Shown: positions 50,886 through 61,146, counted from the first letter of the stretch. The stretch is DNA of 64,000 nucleotides from Symbiodinium natans (GCA_905221605.1 CAJNDS010000037.1:126001-190000); one strand, 5' to 3'. Program-made: numbers and translations. Notes: generated by a model not told the origin, from the letters alone.

Positions 50886-52640
50886 GCTTAGGGCTTAGGG
50901 CTTAGGGCTTAGGGCTTAGGGCTTAGGGCTTAGGGCGTTTAGGGATTAGGGCTTAGGGAGGAGGGCTTAGTGTTTAGGGCTGGAGGGTTAGGGCTAGGGC
51001 TTAGGGCTTTGGCTAGGGTGAGGGTTAGGGCTTAGGGATTAGGGATTTAGGGCTTAGGGTTAGGGCTTGGGGGCTTGGGGATGGCTTGGGGCTTGGGGCT
51101 GGGGGGAGCTTGGGGCTTGGGGGGCTGGGGTTGGGATTGGGGCTTCGGGGTGGCTTGGGGCGTGGGGTTGGGGCGGGGGCTTGGGGTGGGGGGCTTGGGG
51201 CTTGGGGATTGGGGCTTGGGGGTTTAGGGTTTGGGGCTTGGGGCTTGGGGCTTGGGGCTTGGGGCTTGGGGCTGGGGCTTGGGGCTTGGGGCTTGGGGCT
51301 TGGGGCTTGGGGCTTGGGGCTTGGGGCTTGGGGCTTGGGGCTTGGGGCTTGGGGCTTGGGGCTTGGGGATTGGGGATTGGGGATTGGGGATTGGGGGGCT
51401 TGGGGCTTAGGGCTTAGGGCTTAGGGCTTAGGGGTTCGGCCTTAGGGCTTAGGGCTTAGGGCTTCGGGCTTAGGGCTTGGGGCTTCGGCCTTAGGGCTTA
51501 GGGCTTAGGGCTTCGGGCTTAGGGCTTAGGGCTTAGGGGGGCTTAGGGGGGCTTAGGGGGGCTTAGGGGGGCTTAGTAGGGCTTAGTAGGGCTTAGTAGG
51601 GCTTAGTAGGGCTTAGTAGGGCTTAGTAGGGCTTAGTAGGGCTTAGTGGGGCTTAGTGGGGCTTAGTGGGGCTTAGTGGGGCTTAGTGGGGCTTAGTGGG
51701 GCTTAGTGGGGCNNNNNNNNNNNNNNNNNNNNNNNNNNNNNNNNNNNNNNNNNNNNNNNNNNNNNNNNNNNNNNNNNNNNNNNNNNNNNNNNNNNNNNNN
51801 NNNNNNNNNNNNGGGGCTGCTTCGGGCTTCGGGGCTGCTTCGGGCTTCGTCGGGCTGCTCGGGCTGCTTCGGGCTTCGTCGGGCTGCTTCGGGCTGCTTC
51901 GGGCTTCGGGCTGCTTCGGGCTGCTTCGGGCTGCTTCGGGCTGCTTCGGGCTGCTTCGGGCTGGTTCGGGCTGGTTCGGGCTGCTTCGGGCTGCTTCGGG
52001 CTGCTTCGGGCTGCTTCGGGCTGCTTCGGGCTGCTTCGGGCTGCTTCGGGCTGCTTCGGGCTGCTTCGGGCTGCTTCGGGCTGCTTCGGGCTGCTTCGGG
52101 CTGCTTCGGGCTGCTTCGGGCTGCTTCGGGCTGGTTCGGGCTGGTTCGGGCTGCTTCGGGCTGCTTCGGGCTGCTTCGGGCTGCTTCGGGCTGCTTCGGG
52201 CTGCTTCGGGCTGCTTCGGGCTGCTTCGGGCTGCTTCGGGCTGCTTGGGCTGCTTCGGGCTGCTTGGGCTGCTTCGGGCTGCTTCGGGCTGCTTCGGCTG
52301 CTTCGGCTGCTTCGGGCTTCGGGCTTCGGGCTTCGGGCTTCGGGCTTCGGGCTTCGGGCTTCGGGCTTCGGGCTTCGGGCTTCGGGCTTCGGTCGGGCTT
52401 CGGGCTTCGGTCGAGCTTCGGGCTTCGGGCTTCGGGCTTCGGGCTTCGGGCTTCGGGCTTCGGGCTTCGGGCTTCTTCGGCGCTTAGGGCGGGCTTAGGG
52501 TTTAGGGCTTAGGGCTTAGGTAGGGCTTAGGTTTTGGGCTTCGGGCCTAGCTATAGGGCTTAGGGCCCAAGGCTTGCTTACTAGGGCGTAGGGCTGAGGG
52601 CTCAGGGCTTAGCTACAAGGCTTCGGGCCTGGCTATGGCT
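50886..52640 (+). repeat. Zoned telomere-like satellite array
   Basis: Successive blocks of related units: CTTAGGG (50886-50936, then degenerate to 51066), CTTGGGG (mainly 51235-51367), ATTGGGG x4, CTTAGGG again (about 51400-51530), GCTTAGGGGG x4 (51531-51570), GCTTAGTAGG x7 (51571-51640), GCTTAGTGGG x7 (51641-51710), a 100-N gap, CTGCTTCGGG (about 51890-52250), CTTCGGG (about 52313-52480) and degenerate CTTAGGG. Neighbouring units differ by one or two bases. The dinoflagellate telomere unit is TTTAGGG, so this is a derived interstitial telomere-like satellite. ORFs across it are artefacts. Confidence 0.95.
51713..51812. other. Assembly gap of 100 N
   Basis: Exactly 100 N, the usual placeholder for a gap of unknown size, inside the satellite. 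The true array length is unknown and the two flanks may not be adjacent. Confidence 0.99.
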
Positions 52641-53088
52641 TGGGGGAGGGGGGGGGGGGGGGCGGGCACCGCGGCGCCCTGGGAGGGGTTCTTGGTGGTT
52701 GCCTCGACTTGGATCGAAACGCCTTCAGGCCTCCGGACTGCAGCCTTTAGGGTTTAGAGTTTAGGGCTTCTGGTACTTAAGGCTGAGGGCTTGCTTTAGT
52801 TTGGGTTTGCCTGAGAGTTTGGGTTGTAGTATAGGATACAGAGTCCTGCAGACGAGATCTGAGCGACGGAAGAGTGCCAGGCGCTAGAGCTGGCTTCAGC
52901 TCAGATTGCAGCACCTCGTGGTGGGCTGAGTTTTGGGCGCGACCAGCATTCAAAATCGAGGCAGCGGTTGATTTCCTTTTTTCCATCAACATGGGAAGTC
53001 AAACAAATATCATGACGCTGGCTGGTTGGATTCTTGAACACAGGCTCTGTTGTAGAGGGTTCGGGCTTCACGTGCGCGGGTCCACAAG
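52641..53088. other. Array border, no supported gene
   Basis: A G-run (about 52651-52662), a GC-rich segment and a degenerate TTTAGGG stretch at 52746-52795. A short + frame at 52874-53092 has no recognised domain. Confidence 0.5.
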
Positions 53089-53940
53089 TTGAACTGCCAA
53101 ACCTACTTAGCCATCCATATGCATGCCAGGCCGTGGATAATTTTTCTTCATTGCAAAACTTGCGGTAGCGCCACTCCATTCGCCCAAGGTGCTACTGATG
53201 GTTCTTCTCGGCAGCTCTTGGCCAAGCTGGTTGACACTATTGCGGTAGTATTTCGGATGAGCTGCCTTTGGCGCAAGCGGTGTTTTAGAACCTCTACTTG
53301 CAGCTTTGGTCAGCATCAGAATCTGGGCTGGAGGCTCCCCCCCATCTCCCCCCCCACCCCACCCAACAATCAAAGCTTCACAACAGCTCAGCAGCAATTC
53401 ATGACCGAAAGCCGAAAGCTCACCCCAAATCCACTGAGGTGGATGCATCGGGCACTCCGGAGGTTTCTCAGACGGCGGGCGCTCCGGAAGTCAGATGCCT
53501 GGCACATCTGGCACGGGGGGATGTGGCATTCTGACATGTTTGCGCGCGTTCTTGGTACACAGGCTCGTTTGTGCTTGTTTTGTACATTGCCTGTGCCGGC
53601 CCACTTTGGCCTCTGGCTCTCTTTGTCAGTCGCAGCATGCATAGCTATTCAACTACTCCATGTCACGAAGCATGACATACCTGTCCAAAGCAGTTCGAAG
53701 TCCAAACCCTCCGAGGAGACACCTTTCTACATGCGACGCTCAGCGAATGGAGTTATTGGAGTTGGCAGACGTCTCTCTCGGTTGAGTTCTGGGTTTTACG
53801 TAGAGCCAAAGCACAAAGTACGGAGGCTGCGCTCAGAGGTACAGAGCAGAGCAGAGGTCTTATGCACCAAGCCTGATATCAGTACTCTCCTTTGCTCGCC
53901 TCCCCGTCTTTTTGCAGAGTCCCTCTACACCTACGAGTAA
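53089..53940 (+). CDS. Hypothetical ORF, 283 codons
   Basis: A long non-repetitive frame. It begins at a TTG-type codon rather than an ATG. It has a basic middle (LRRFLRRRALRKSDAW), a hydrophobic stretch around LWLSLSVAACIAIQLL that could span a membrane, and a basic end with VGRRLSRLSSGF. No domain is recognised. A minus frame (53107-53448) overlaps part of it. Its length makes chance less likely than for other ORFs here. Confidence 0.3.
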   Translation: MNCQTYLAIHMHARPWIIFLHCKTCGSATPFAQGATDGSSRQLLAKLVDTIAVVFRMSCLWRKRCFRTSTCSFGQHQNLGWRLPPISPPTPPNNQSFTTAQQQFMTESRKLTPNPLRWMHRALRRFLRRRALRKSDAWHIWHGGMWHSDMFARVLGTQARLCLFCTLPVPAHFGLWLSLSVAACIAIQLLHVTKHDIPVQSSSKSKPSEETPFYMRRSANGVIGVGRRLSRLSSGFYVEPKHKVRRLRSEVQSRAEVLCTKPDISTLLCSPPRLFAESLYTYE

Positions 53941-54929
53941 GCCAAAAGAATACGTTTGCTCCGTTACTCTCCAGTACCTGTGGCTTACTCTGATACGTTG
54001 ATATGCCCCTCTCTGCCCCCAACTGCCACCGTCTGAGAGATCGTGAGTTCCCGTATGGAGAGGACCTTGTTAGCACACAAGGTTCGTGAGCGGGATTTGG
54101 CAGAGCTTGAGCTGTAGCTTTCATTCAGTCCGGCTGAAATTTACCCACAGATGCTGAAGTGGGATTGGCTTAGTTGGTCTGTGCCTGGTTCAACCTTCAG
54201 TCTGGTTGCATAAGGCAAGGATGAGTATTCCGGAGCCTACCACGTCGTGCTAGCGGTGCCCTGGAAGGTGGGGGCCATGCTCATGGTCTGGGCTTGCAGA
54301 GGTCAGTGATTCTTGTTTGTTGTTCCGCGTGTATTGTTCTGTGTGCTTTGTTGTTTTTGCGATGTTCAACTGTGGGATGCCCTAGCCAATTCTAAATAGA
54401 AGCCGCAAGAGACCACAATGAGAAGCTACACGTAGAGGCTTGCCCCAGGACTGCCAGATGCGACAAGCAACAAGCTATCATGGCATTTCTTGAAACTCGA
54501 GACACATCAGACACTAAGTTCCAAATGCCATTCTCTTCGGCATGGTTCCCTGCCAGGAGACGCCCAGCGACCCGCAGAGGAACGCGGGTGCCTGAAATAG
54601 TGGGGAATAACCCCATCGTCACATCGTCGAAACAATGAAGAGGTTACCTCTCGGACTGTGAAAACCGAAGACAGACCCAGGATATCGCATGTGGACCACA
54701 GACATTAACTAGGTTGTTAGCTGTGGCATCCAGGGTTCAAGACCTACAAAACACTGTCAGCTTTTGACCTCAAGACAATATGGGTCGGATGTGGGCATGT
54801 TGGCAGGTAGCCCAGCTGAGATTATCCCAGAGGAGCGGAACCAGAAGGTGTACATACGCGGCTAGGTGAGCGCGCGGCAAGAGGCTTCTCGACCAGTTTG
54901 GACCCACCAGACGGGGTGGGTGGGGCAAG
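53941..54929. other. No supported gene
   Basis: Only short frames on both strands; nothing recognised. Confidence 0.5.
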
Positions 54930-55385
54930 ATGCGCGCAAGAAGCCAATTTACATCTGGCAGACATGGTCAAAGATCTGAAAGAGGGAGCCCAGACAGAAG
55001 GACTGTGATGGACCTTAAAACATTGTGCGTGAGATCAAGGACCCCAAGGAACAAAGCCGTTTTGTGCCACTACACGGTGTTTGCTGACTCCTCTACGCGG
55101 AAGCACGTCCTTCTCCCTGGCACGTGGAGCTTCTTGAAGCCTCGTCGAGTGTGTGCAGGAATTGCAGCAAACCCAGCGAATCCTCGCGAGCATGATTTGA
55201 AGCGTGTTTGGAGGCACAGAAAGGTCTTCGGAACGTTTCAAGAGGCCCAAGCAGCAGCTGAAGCGGCAGTTGCTTCGCCTGCAAGCCTGATGGAAATCAA
55301 AACCCCAAAAGCACCAGCTCGGATTCCACCAGTAAACCAATTTATAGAATGTGACAATGAGAGTGACCAGAGCAGCCAGCCCTGA
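54930..55385 (+). CDS. Hypothetical ORF, 151 codons
   Basis: An internal ATG at 55008 gives MDLKTLCVRSRTPRNKAVLC as a more natural start than the upstream basic extension. The frame then encodes STRKHVLLPGTWSFLKPRRV, KVFGTFQEAQAAAEAAVASP and an acidic tail FIECDNESDQSSQP. The sequence looks like a real small basic protein with an acidic end. A 194-codon minus frame (55035-55619) overlaps it. Family not recognised. Confidence 0.4.
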   Translation: MRARSQFTSGRHGQRSERGSPDRRTVMDLKTLCVRSRTPRNKAVLCHYTVFADSSTRKHVLLPGTWSFLKPRRVCAGIAANPANPREHDLKRVWRHRKVFGTFQEAQAAAEAAVASPASLMEIKTPKAPARIPPVNQFIECDNESDQSSQP

Positions 55386-57580
55386 AAAGTTCAGGAAGAC
55401 ATTGAACCCTATAGGCCCCACATCCAAGCTTAAACCCAAACCCATGAACTCTTGAAGCAAGGAGGCCTGCAGTTTCAACAAATCGGTTTCATCCGTGACC
55501 GATAACATTTTTTTCCAGCCTGAGCGGGTCTCGCTATCAAGCCCCAAACATTGCGCTTTCAGTTCCAGGAGGAGGAAGAACTTCTTTGAAGGCACTGGCT
55601 TGGAGCCACTCCTGGCCAAGGCGAGCTTAGTGGTGACAACGAGTGTTCTGGTTACTGCCTAAACATCTGAGCAGCTTTGTGGTCGCAATCTGCACGAAGC
55701 TGTGTTGCACCTCTGTAGAGCCTACTGAATAGGTGCAGCTGTTGGCTATACTGGTCTGCTGTGTGACCTCGAGTCTTCTTTCCTGCTTCTGGTTTGTTCA
55801 TGGGGTTCTTTGAGAACAAGAACTCGACTTTGAAGTGGTTTCGTGCAACGTCGTGCTTGCAGGGTTACTGTAGTACTGTAGGGTACTGGTACCAGTTTCC
55901 TCTGCACAGTGCTTGATGTGCTGCCCCTTGTGACTGCCAAGCCTCAATGACATGCCAGGAAAGTGCAGCTGAAGCAGCGTCGCTTGGCGGTCTATCACGC
56001 AAGAGTCAGAAGCTGTACAGCATGTGATCTTGAAATAATGGATTTGTGACGGGTACTCAGCTTTGAGATAGTTCAGCTGTTTTGTTGTGATTGCAGGCCC
56101 TCAGGTCTTCGCTTGAGTGGGTTGGACTCGCCAAGTTTTGGGGGAAAAAGAAAGGTCTTCAACTGGCCCCAGGCCTGTGCAAGTGCCACGTGGTGTGAAA
56201 CATCACAGGAAGTAAGCCTGCGAAGCTGTTGGTAGAAAGATCACGACCTTTATATGGTCATGTGTGGGGGCCAGACGAAGAAGTGTTGACTGTAAATCAA
56301 TGTTTAATTGCAATGATATTTGGCTGCATTCTGGCTGGTACTTGTAGTAATTCGCAACAACGACTTTGCACATCTGATGATGTGTGACGGCGCGCCTTGA
56401 AACTTTGACATTCTACGCGCTCCCATGCACGGTGCTTTGCCTGTTATAGCCGACATCTTGAACTGGGGGGACGGCTGGGTGAGTTGAACCTAGTCCTCAA
56501 CTCGTGCAACCCCTAGCCAACAATTGATTTCCGAGTTCTCAGAACCAGCTTCCAGGTTCGAGGTTCTGGGACCCCTAGTGGGGGTGCACCTCTGCCGCAG
56601 AGAGTGCTTGTCTTTTGGAGGCTTCACCCGAGGCACTCAACTTGACAGTATTTACAGTTGCCTGCAGAATCCCATCGAGGCCTGTCGTAAAGACTGTTGG
56701 CTGTTAGGACCCAGGCCTGGGTTCCAAGCACCTGAACCCAAAAAGATAGATGGGCTGAGCGTGGTATAAACATTGCAAACTAAACCACATCTAAACCATA
56801 TCTCCCTTGGATACTCGCTTGTCTTTAGGAGGCCAGGCGGCTTCAATCAACTTTATTGCAGGTGCAAGGGTTGGCGGAGGATGATTCCTTGCACATGGAG
56901 TAACCCTTTACCTGAAGAAGTTCAGTTTAACGTGAACAATTGAAGGCTAACATGTGTTGCATTCGTACGGGAGCATTAGCTGAAGTATAGCTGAAGCGAA
57001 GCTCGAGAAACCGCAGAGCAAAGCTAGAAAAAGCTCTTTTCATGGACCGTTGCCTTAGTGACCGTGGCAAGGAATCGAAGCGATGAGCCGGTTGCTGGAT
57101 GCGCATTTGGCCCCGTTGGGTTTCAGGATTCAGGGCCTCTAGGGTTCTGAGTAGCATAGGCCTTGCTGCAACTCGTGTTCAGACGCAAGAGACGTACGAA
57201 TAGCATGCCGGCGCGAGTCTCGCTTCTGGAGGGTTCTCGATGATTTCGGGACGTGGCTGAGATGATCAGGGAGACTCTTACCTCAGCAAAGGGGCTTGAA
57301 AGTGCATGCTCGGTTTGATAAGCAGCACGAAAGAGTACTAGCTTGGACCTCTTGTTTGAACAAACTCGGTTTCAGTAGCCTCCGCAGGAAAACTCAGCTT
57401 GCCTGATTGCAAGTACCTAGCTAATGGCAGAGTCAGTCTTGCAACTTGCATGGCCTTGGGGCAATGCAAGCTCTGTCCGGGGTTGAGGGCTCAGGTCCAG
57501 ATTTGATTCGCTTAGCCTCGGTCTTCTCAGCACTCTGCGATTAGCTGTACTGCAGCCCCAAACCGAGGCGCGTCGTCGGG
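55386..57580. other. No firm gene
   Basis: A + frame at 56524-56769 encodes ASRFEVLGPLVGVHLCRREC and may hold an exon after CAGCTTCCAG (56551). Otherwise short overlapping frames. Confidence 0.35.
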
Positions 57581-57934
57581 TCAACAAGCCTCTTCGGGAA
57601 GTTTTATCCAATGATCAGGCTTGTCTGGACGGAGAGTGACAGCCTTGCGCATTTTTTTCTGATTGAAATTGCAAGATGTTCGTTTTGAGTGGTGGGGGGC
57701 AGCTTCTTTTTGCGCTAACTCACGGCCAGCAGTTCTGTGCCAGCGTATTGCCAAAACGGAGGTTCCTGCAAAGATCCGACTGCACCAACTGGCGGAGCAA
57801 GTCCTGCGCAGGATCTCCCTGATTTCATCTAACGTGCTGTGTCGACGGAGCTTGTACAACATTTCAAGTTGCTTCCAGGCGTTTCGAGGCAGATTGCACT
57901 TCTCGGGCACGCATACAATTCCCTGATTTAACAT
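57581..57934 (-). CDS. Hypothetical minus-strand ORF, 117 codons
   Basis: ATG-initiated. Contains LPRNAWKQLEMLYKLRRHST, LDEIREILRRTCSASW and a basic end RKAVTLRPDKPDHWIKLPEE. The charged helical composition suggests a real product. The + frame at 57663-57926 overlaps it. No family recognised. Confidence 0.35.
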   Translation of the reverse strand: MLNQGIVCVPEKCNLPRNAWKQLEMLYKLRRHSTLDEIREILRRTCSASWCSRIFAGTSVLAIRWHRTAGRELAQKEAAPHHSKRTSCNFNQKKMRKAVTLRPDKPDHWIKLPEEAC

Positions 57935-58316
57935 TCAGGCAACTACCGCATATGCATGTTGCTGTTGCACGTCGGGGTCACGGAGTCCCCGTGGAGTACT
58001 TTGGGGCCAGGGCCTGGTCATTTAGCGAGAGCCTCTTCAGTGAGAGCCTCTTGAACCCCAGCGCGGATTTCTCAGATTGTGAAGGCTTCACGCTCAGAAT
58101 CTTCAAAAAGTTTTTTTTTTGCAGCAGTCCTGTTGCGCTGCCATTGCTTATGGGTGGTAGCCTTGAGACAAGATGAGCAAGTGCTTCGACAGGACGGGTC
58201 GCAAGTTTCACCGACGCCGTGACCTCGTGCCTCAAACCAAGCAGTGGGTTAGGCCCTGTTTGGGTTCGGGATGCTCAGGGTGAGGAGTAGAGGAAGATCA
58301 CCGCTAACTTAAAAAA

Positions 58317-58352
58317 GATTGCAGGAGGGTAAGGGGGGTTAATGATTGCAAC
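58317..58352 (+). repeat. Left-flanking G-rich motif of the 51-bp array
   Basis: GATTGCAGGAGGGTAAGGGG, then GGTTAATGATTGCAAC. The same ATGATTGCA plus G-run motif recurs twice just right of the 51-bp array (60776-60834). Confidence 0.7.
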
Positions 58353-58622
58353 AATCCTGCAGTCATATCCGCTTTGGAATTTGATATGACTGCGAGCGGG
58401 CGAAGCCGTTACCGAAAACAATCCCTGGAATTTGCTATGACTGCGAGCAGGCGAAGCCGTTACCGAAAACAGCCCCTGGAATTTGCTATGACTGCGAGCG
58501 GGCGAAGCCGTTACCGAAAACAGTCCCTGGAATTTGCTATGACGTCGAGTGGGCGAAGCTGTTGCCGAAAACAGTCCCTGGAATTTGCTATGACGTCGAG
58601 CGGGCGAAGCCATTACCGTAAA

Positions 58623-59573
58623 CAGTCCGGAATTGGCTATGACAGCGAAGCCGTTACCGAAAACAGTCCGGAATTGGCTATGACTGCGAGTGGGCGAAGC
58701 CGTTACCGAAAACAGTCCCCTGGAATTGGCTATGACTGCGAGCGGGCGAAGCCATTGCCAACAACTGTCCCTGGAATTTGCTTGATTGCAAGCGGGCGAA
58801 GCCGTTCCCGGAAACAGTCTCTGGAATTGGCTATGATTGCGAGCGGGCGAAGCCCGTTACCGAAAACAGTCCCTGGAATTTGCTATGACTGCGAACGGGC
58901 GAACCCCGGGAATTTGCTATGACTGCGAACGGGCGAAGCCGTTGCCGAAAACAGTCCCTGGAATTTGCTATGACTGCGAGCGGGCGAAGCCGTTACCGAA
59001 AACAGTCCCTGGAATTTGCTATGTCGTCGAGCGGGCGAAGCTGTTACCGAAAACATTCCCTGGATTTGCTATGGCTGCGAGCGGGCGAAGCCGTTACCGA
59101 AAATAGTCCCGGGAATTTGCTATGACTGCGAGCGGGCGAAGCCGGTACCGAAAACAGTCCCCTGGAATTTGCTGTGACTGCGAGCGGGCGAAGCCGTTAC
59201 CGAAAACAGTCCCCTGGAAGTTGCTATGACTGCGAGCGGGCGAAGCCGTTACCGAAAACAGTCCCTGGAATTTGCTTTGGCTGCGAGTGGGCGAAGCCGT
59301 TACCGAAAACAGTCCCTGGAATTTGCTATGACTGCGAGCGGGCGAAGCCGGTACCGAAAACAGTCCGGAATTGGCTATGACAGCGAAGCCGTTACCGAAA
59401 ACAGTCCGGAATTTGCTATGACTGCGAGTGAGCGAAGCCGTTACCGAAAACAGTCCCCTGGAATTGGCTATGACTGCGAGCGGGCGAAGCCGTTGCCGAC
59501 AACTGTCCCTGGAATTTGCTTGATTGCAAGCGGGCGCAGCCGTTTCGGAAACAGTCTCTGGAATTGGCTATGA
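58623..59573 (+). repeat. Second-level duplication within the 51-bp array (about 738-bp spacing)
   Basis: The variant series CAGTCCGGAATTGGC, ATGACAGCGAAGCC, AACTGTCCC and TTGATTGCAAGCGGGC occurs at 58623-58835 and again at 59361-59573, with a few point differences. It indicates a larger block duplication. Confidence 0.75.
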
Positions 59574-59670
59574 CTGCGAGCGGGCGAAGCCGTTACCGAA
59601 AACAGTCCCTGGAATTTGCTATGACTGCGAACGGGCGAAGCCGTTGCCGAAAACAGTCCCTGGAATTTGC

Positions 59671-60286
59671 TGACTGCGAGCGGGCGACGCCGTTACCGAA
59701 AACAGTCCCCTGGAATTTGCTATGACTGCGAGCGGGCGAAGCCGTCACCGAAAACAGTGTGCTGGAATTTGCTATGACTGCGAGCGGGCGAAGCCGTTAC
59801 CGAAAATAGTCCCGGGAATTTTTCTATGACTGCGGACGGGCGAAGCCGTTATCGAAAACAGTCCCCTGGAATTTGCTATGACTGCGAGCGGGCGAAGCCG
59901 TTACCGAAAACAGTCCCTGGAGTTTGCTATGATTGCGAGCAGGCGAAGCCGTTACCGAAAACAGTCCCTGGAATTTGCTGACTGCGAGCGGGCGACGCCG
60001 TTACCGAAAACAGTCCCCTGGAATTTGCTATGACTGCGAGCGGGCGAAGCCGTCACCGAAAACAGTGTGCTGGAATTTGCTATGACTGCGAGCGGGCGAA
60101 GCCGTTACCGAAAATAGTCCCGGGAATTTTTCTATGACTGCGGACGGGCGAAGCCGTTATCGAAAACAGTCCCCTGGAATTTGCTATGACTGCGAGCGGG
60201 CGAAGCCGTTACCGAAAACAGTCCCTGGAGTTTGCTATGATTGCGAGCAGGCGAAGCCGTTACCGAAAACAGTCCCTGGAATTTGC
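59671..60286 (+). repeat. 308-bp higher-order repeat, two copies and a third start
   Basis: A six-unit block (TGACTGCGAGCGGGCGACGC, then GTCACC, GTGTGCTGG, CGGGAATTTTTC and GCGAGCAGG variants in the same order) occurs at 59671-59978 and again at 59979-60286. A third copy starts at 60287 but has a short deletion after CGACGCCGTT. Confidence 0.85.
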
Positions 60287-60775
60287 TGACTGCGAGCGGG
60301 CGACGCCGTTGTCCCCTGGAATTTGCTATGACTGCGAGCGGGCGAAGCCGTTATCGAAAACAGCCCCTAGAATTTGCTATGACTGCGAGCGGGCGAAGCC
60401 GTTACCGAAAACAGGCCCTGGAATTTGCTATGACTCCGAGCGGGCGAAGCCGTTACCGAAAACAGTCCCTGGAATTTGCTATGCCGTCGAGCGGGCGAAG
60501 CCGTTACCGAAAACATTCCCCTGGAATTTGCGATGACTGCGAGCGGGCGTTGCCGTTTCCGAAACGGTCCCTAGAATTTGCTGACTGCGAGCGGGCGAAG
60601 CCGTTACCGAAAGCAGTGTGCGGGACTTTGCTATGACTGCGAGCGGGCGAAGCCGTTATTACTGAAAACGGTCCCTGGAATTTGCTATGACTGTGAGCGG
60701 GCGAAGCCGTTACCGAACACAGTCCGATGGAATTTGCAAAGGGGGGGTATGCGCAGCCATACCCTCAAGGCAGGA

Positions 60776-60834
60776 AATGATTGCATGAGGGGGGGGTTTA
60801 TAGGGGATAATGATTGCAAGAGGGGGGGGTTAAA
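60776..60834 (+). repeat. Right-flanking G-rich motif of the 51-bp array
   Basis: Two copies, 33 bp apart, of AATGATTGCA(T/A)GAGGGGGGGG. They match the motif on the left side of the array. Confidence 0.7.
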
Positions 60835-61146
60835 ATTTTCAGTGAGGGGTGATGGAGGAAGATTAGGTGATGAAGAGGTTCTTCGAGTCATCGGCCACAT
60901 GGAACAAAGTGACAAAGTGCAGGATCACTGGATAGGAGCTTGCAGTGCATCAACCCTGCTTGATGTTGGTTTACTGTTTGACAATTTGGGTTTAACAGGT
61001 CAGAGCTGGCCACTTCATTCCACTTCAAGGTTTACAGCTCTATCCTCCTTTTTGATGTTTTTCCGTTCTGAGCTTGCGAACACGAATGCAGGTCGACTCC
61101 TTACTAGCCTCTTTGAGCCTCTCAGGTCTACACCACAAAGCCAGTC
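60835..61146 (+). CDS. Hypothetical coding segment right of the 51-bp array
   Basis: In the frame continuing from the repeat array it encodes DEEVLRVIGHMEQSDKVQDH, then WIGACSASTLLDVGLLFDNL and FLMFFRSELANTNAGRLLTS. This looks like protein, but the upstream part is repeat-derived and there is no start between them. It could be an exon with a boundary near 60840. Confidence 0.3.

Larger units (their letters stand above)
58374..60740 (+). repeat. 51-bp minisatellite, about 46 units, with higher-order structure
   Basis: The core unit runs TTTGCTATGACTGCGAGCGG then GCGAAGCCGTTACCGAAAAC then AGTCCCTGGAA, 51 bp. Variants have 48, 52 or fewer bases and marked substitutions (GACGTCGAG, GATTGCAAG, GTGTGCTGG). 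Because 51 is a multiple of three, runs of perfect units keep one frame open and encode a 17-residue repeat, FAMTASGRSRYRKQSLE. Frame is lost at 52- and 50-bp units, so a repeat protein is not maintained. Higher-order duplications of 308 bp and about 738 bp spacing are visible inside. Confidence 0.95.

Noticed and set aside
51696-52512. Two + ORFs of 263 and 268 codons
   Set aside because: They cross the N gap and consist of the 10-bp repeat read as LLRAASGCFG; there is no evidence for a protein.
58374-60740. CRISPR-like array
   Set aside because: The whole 51-bp unit is conserved with no repeat/spacer alternation, and the genome is eukaryotic.
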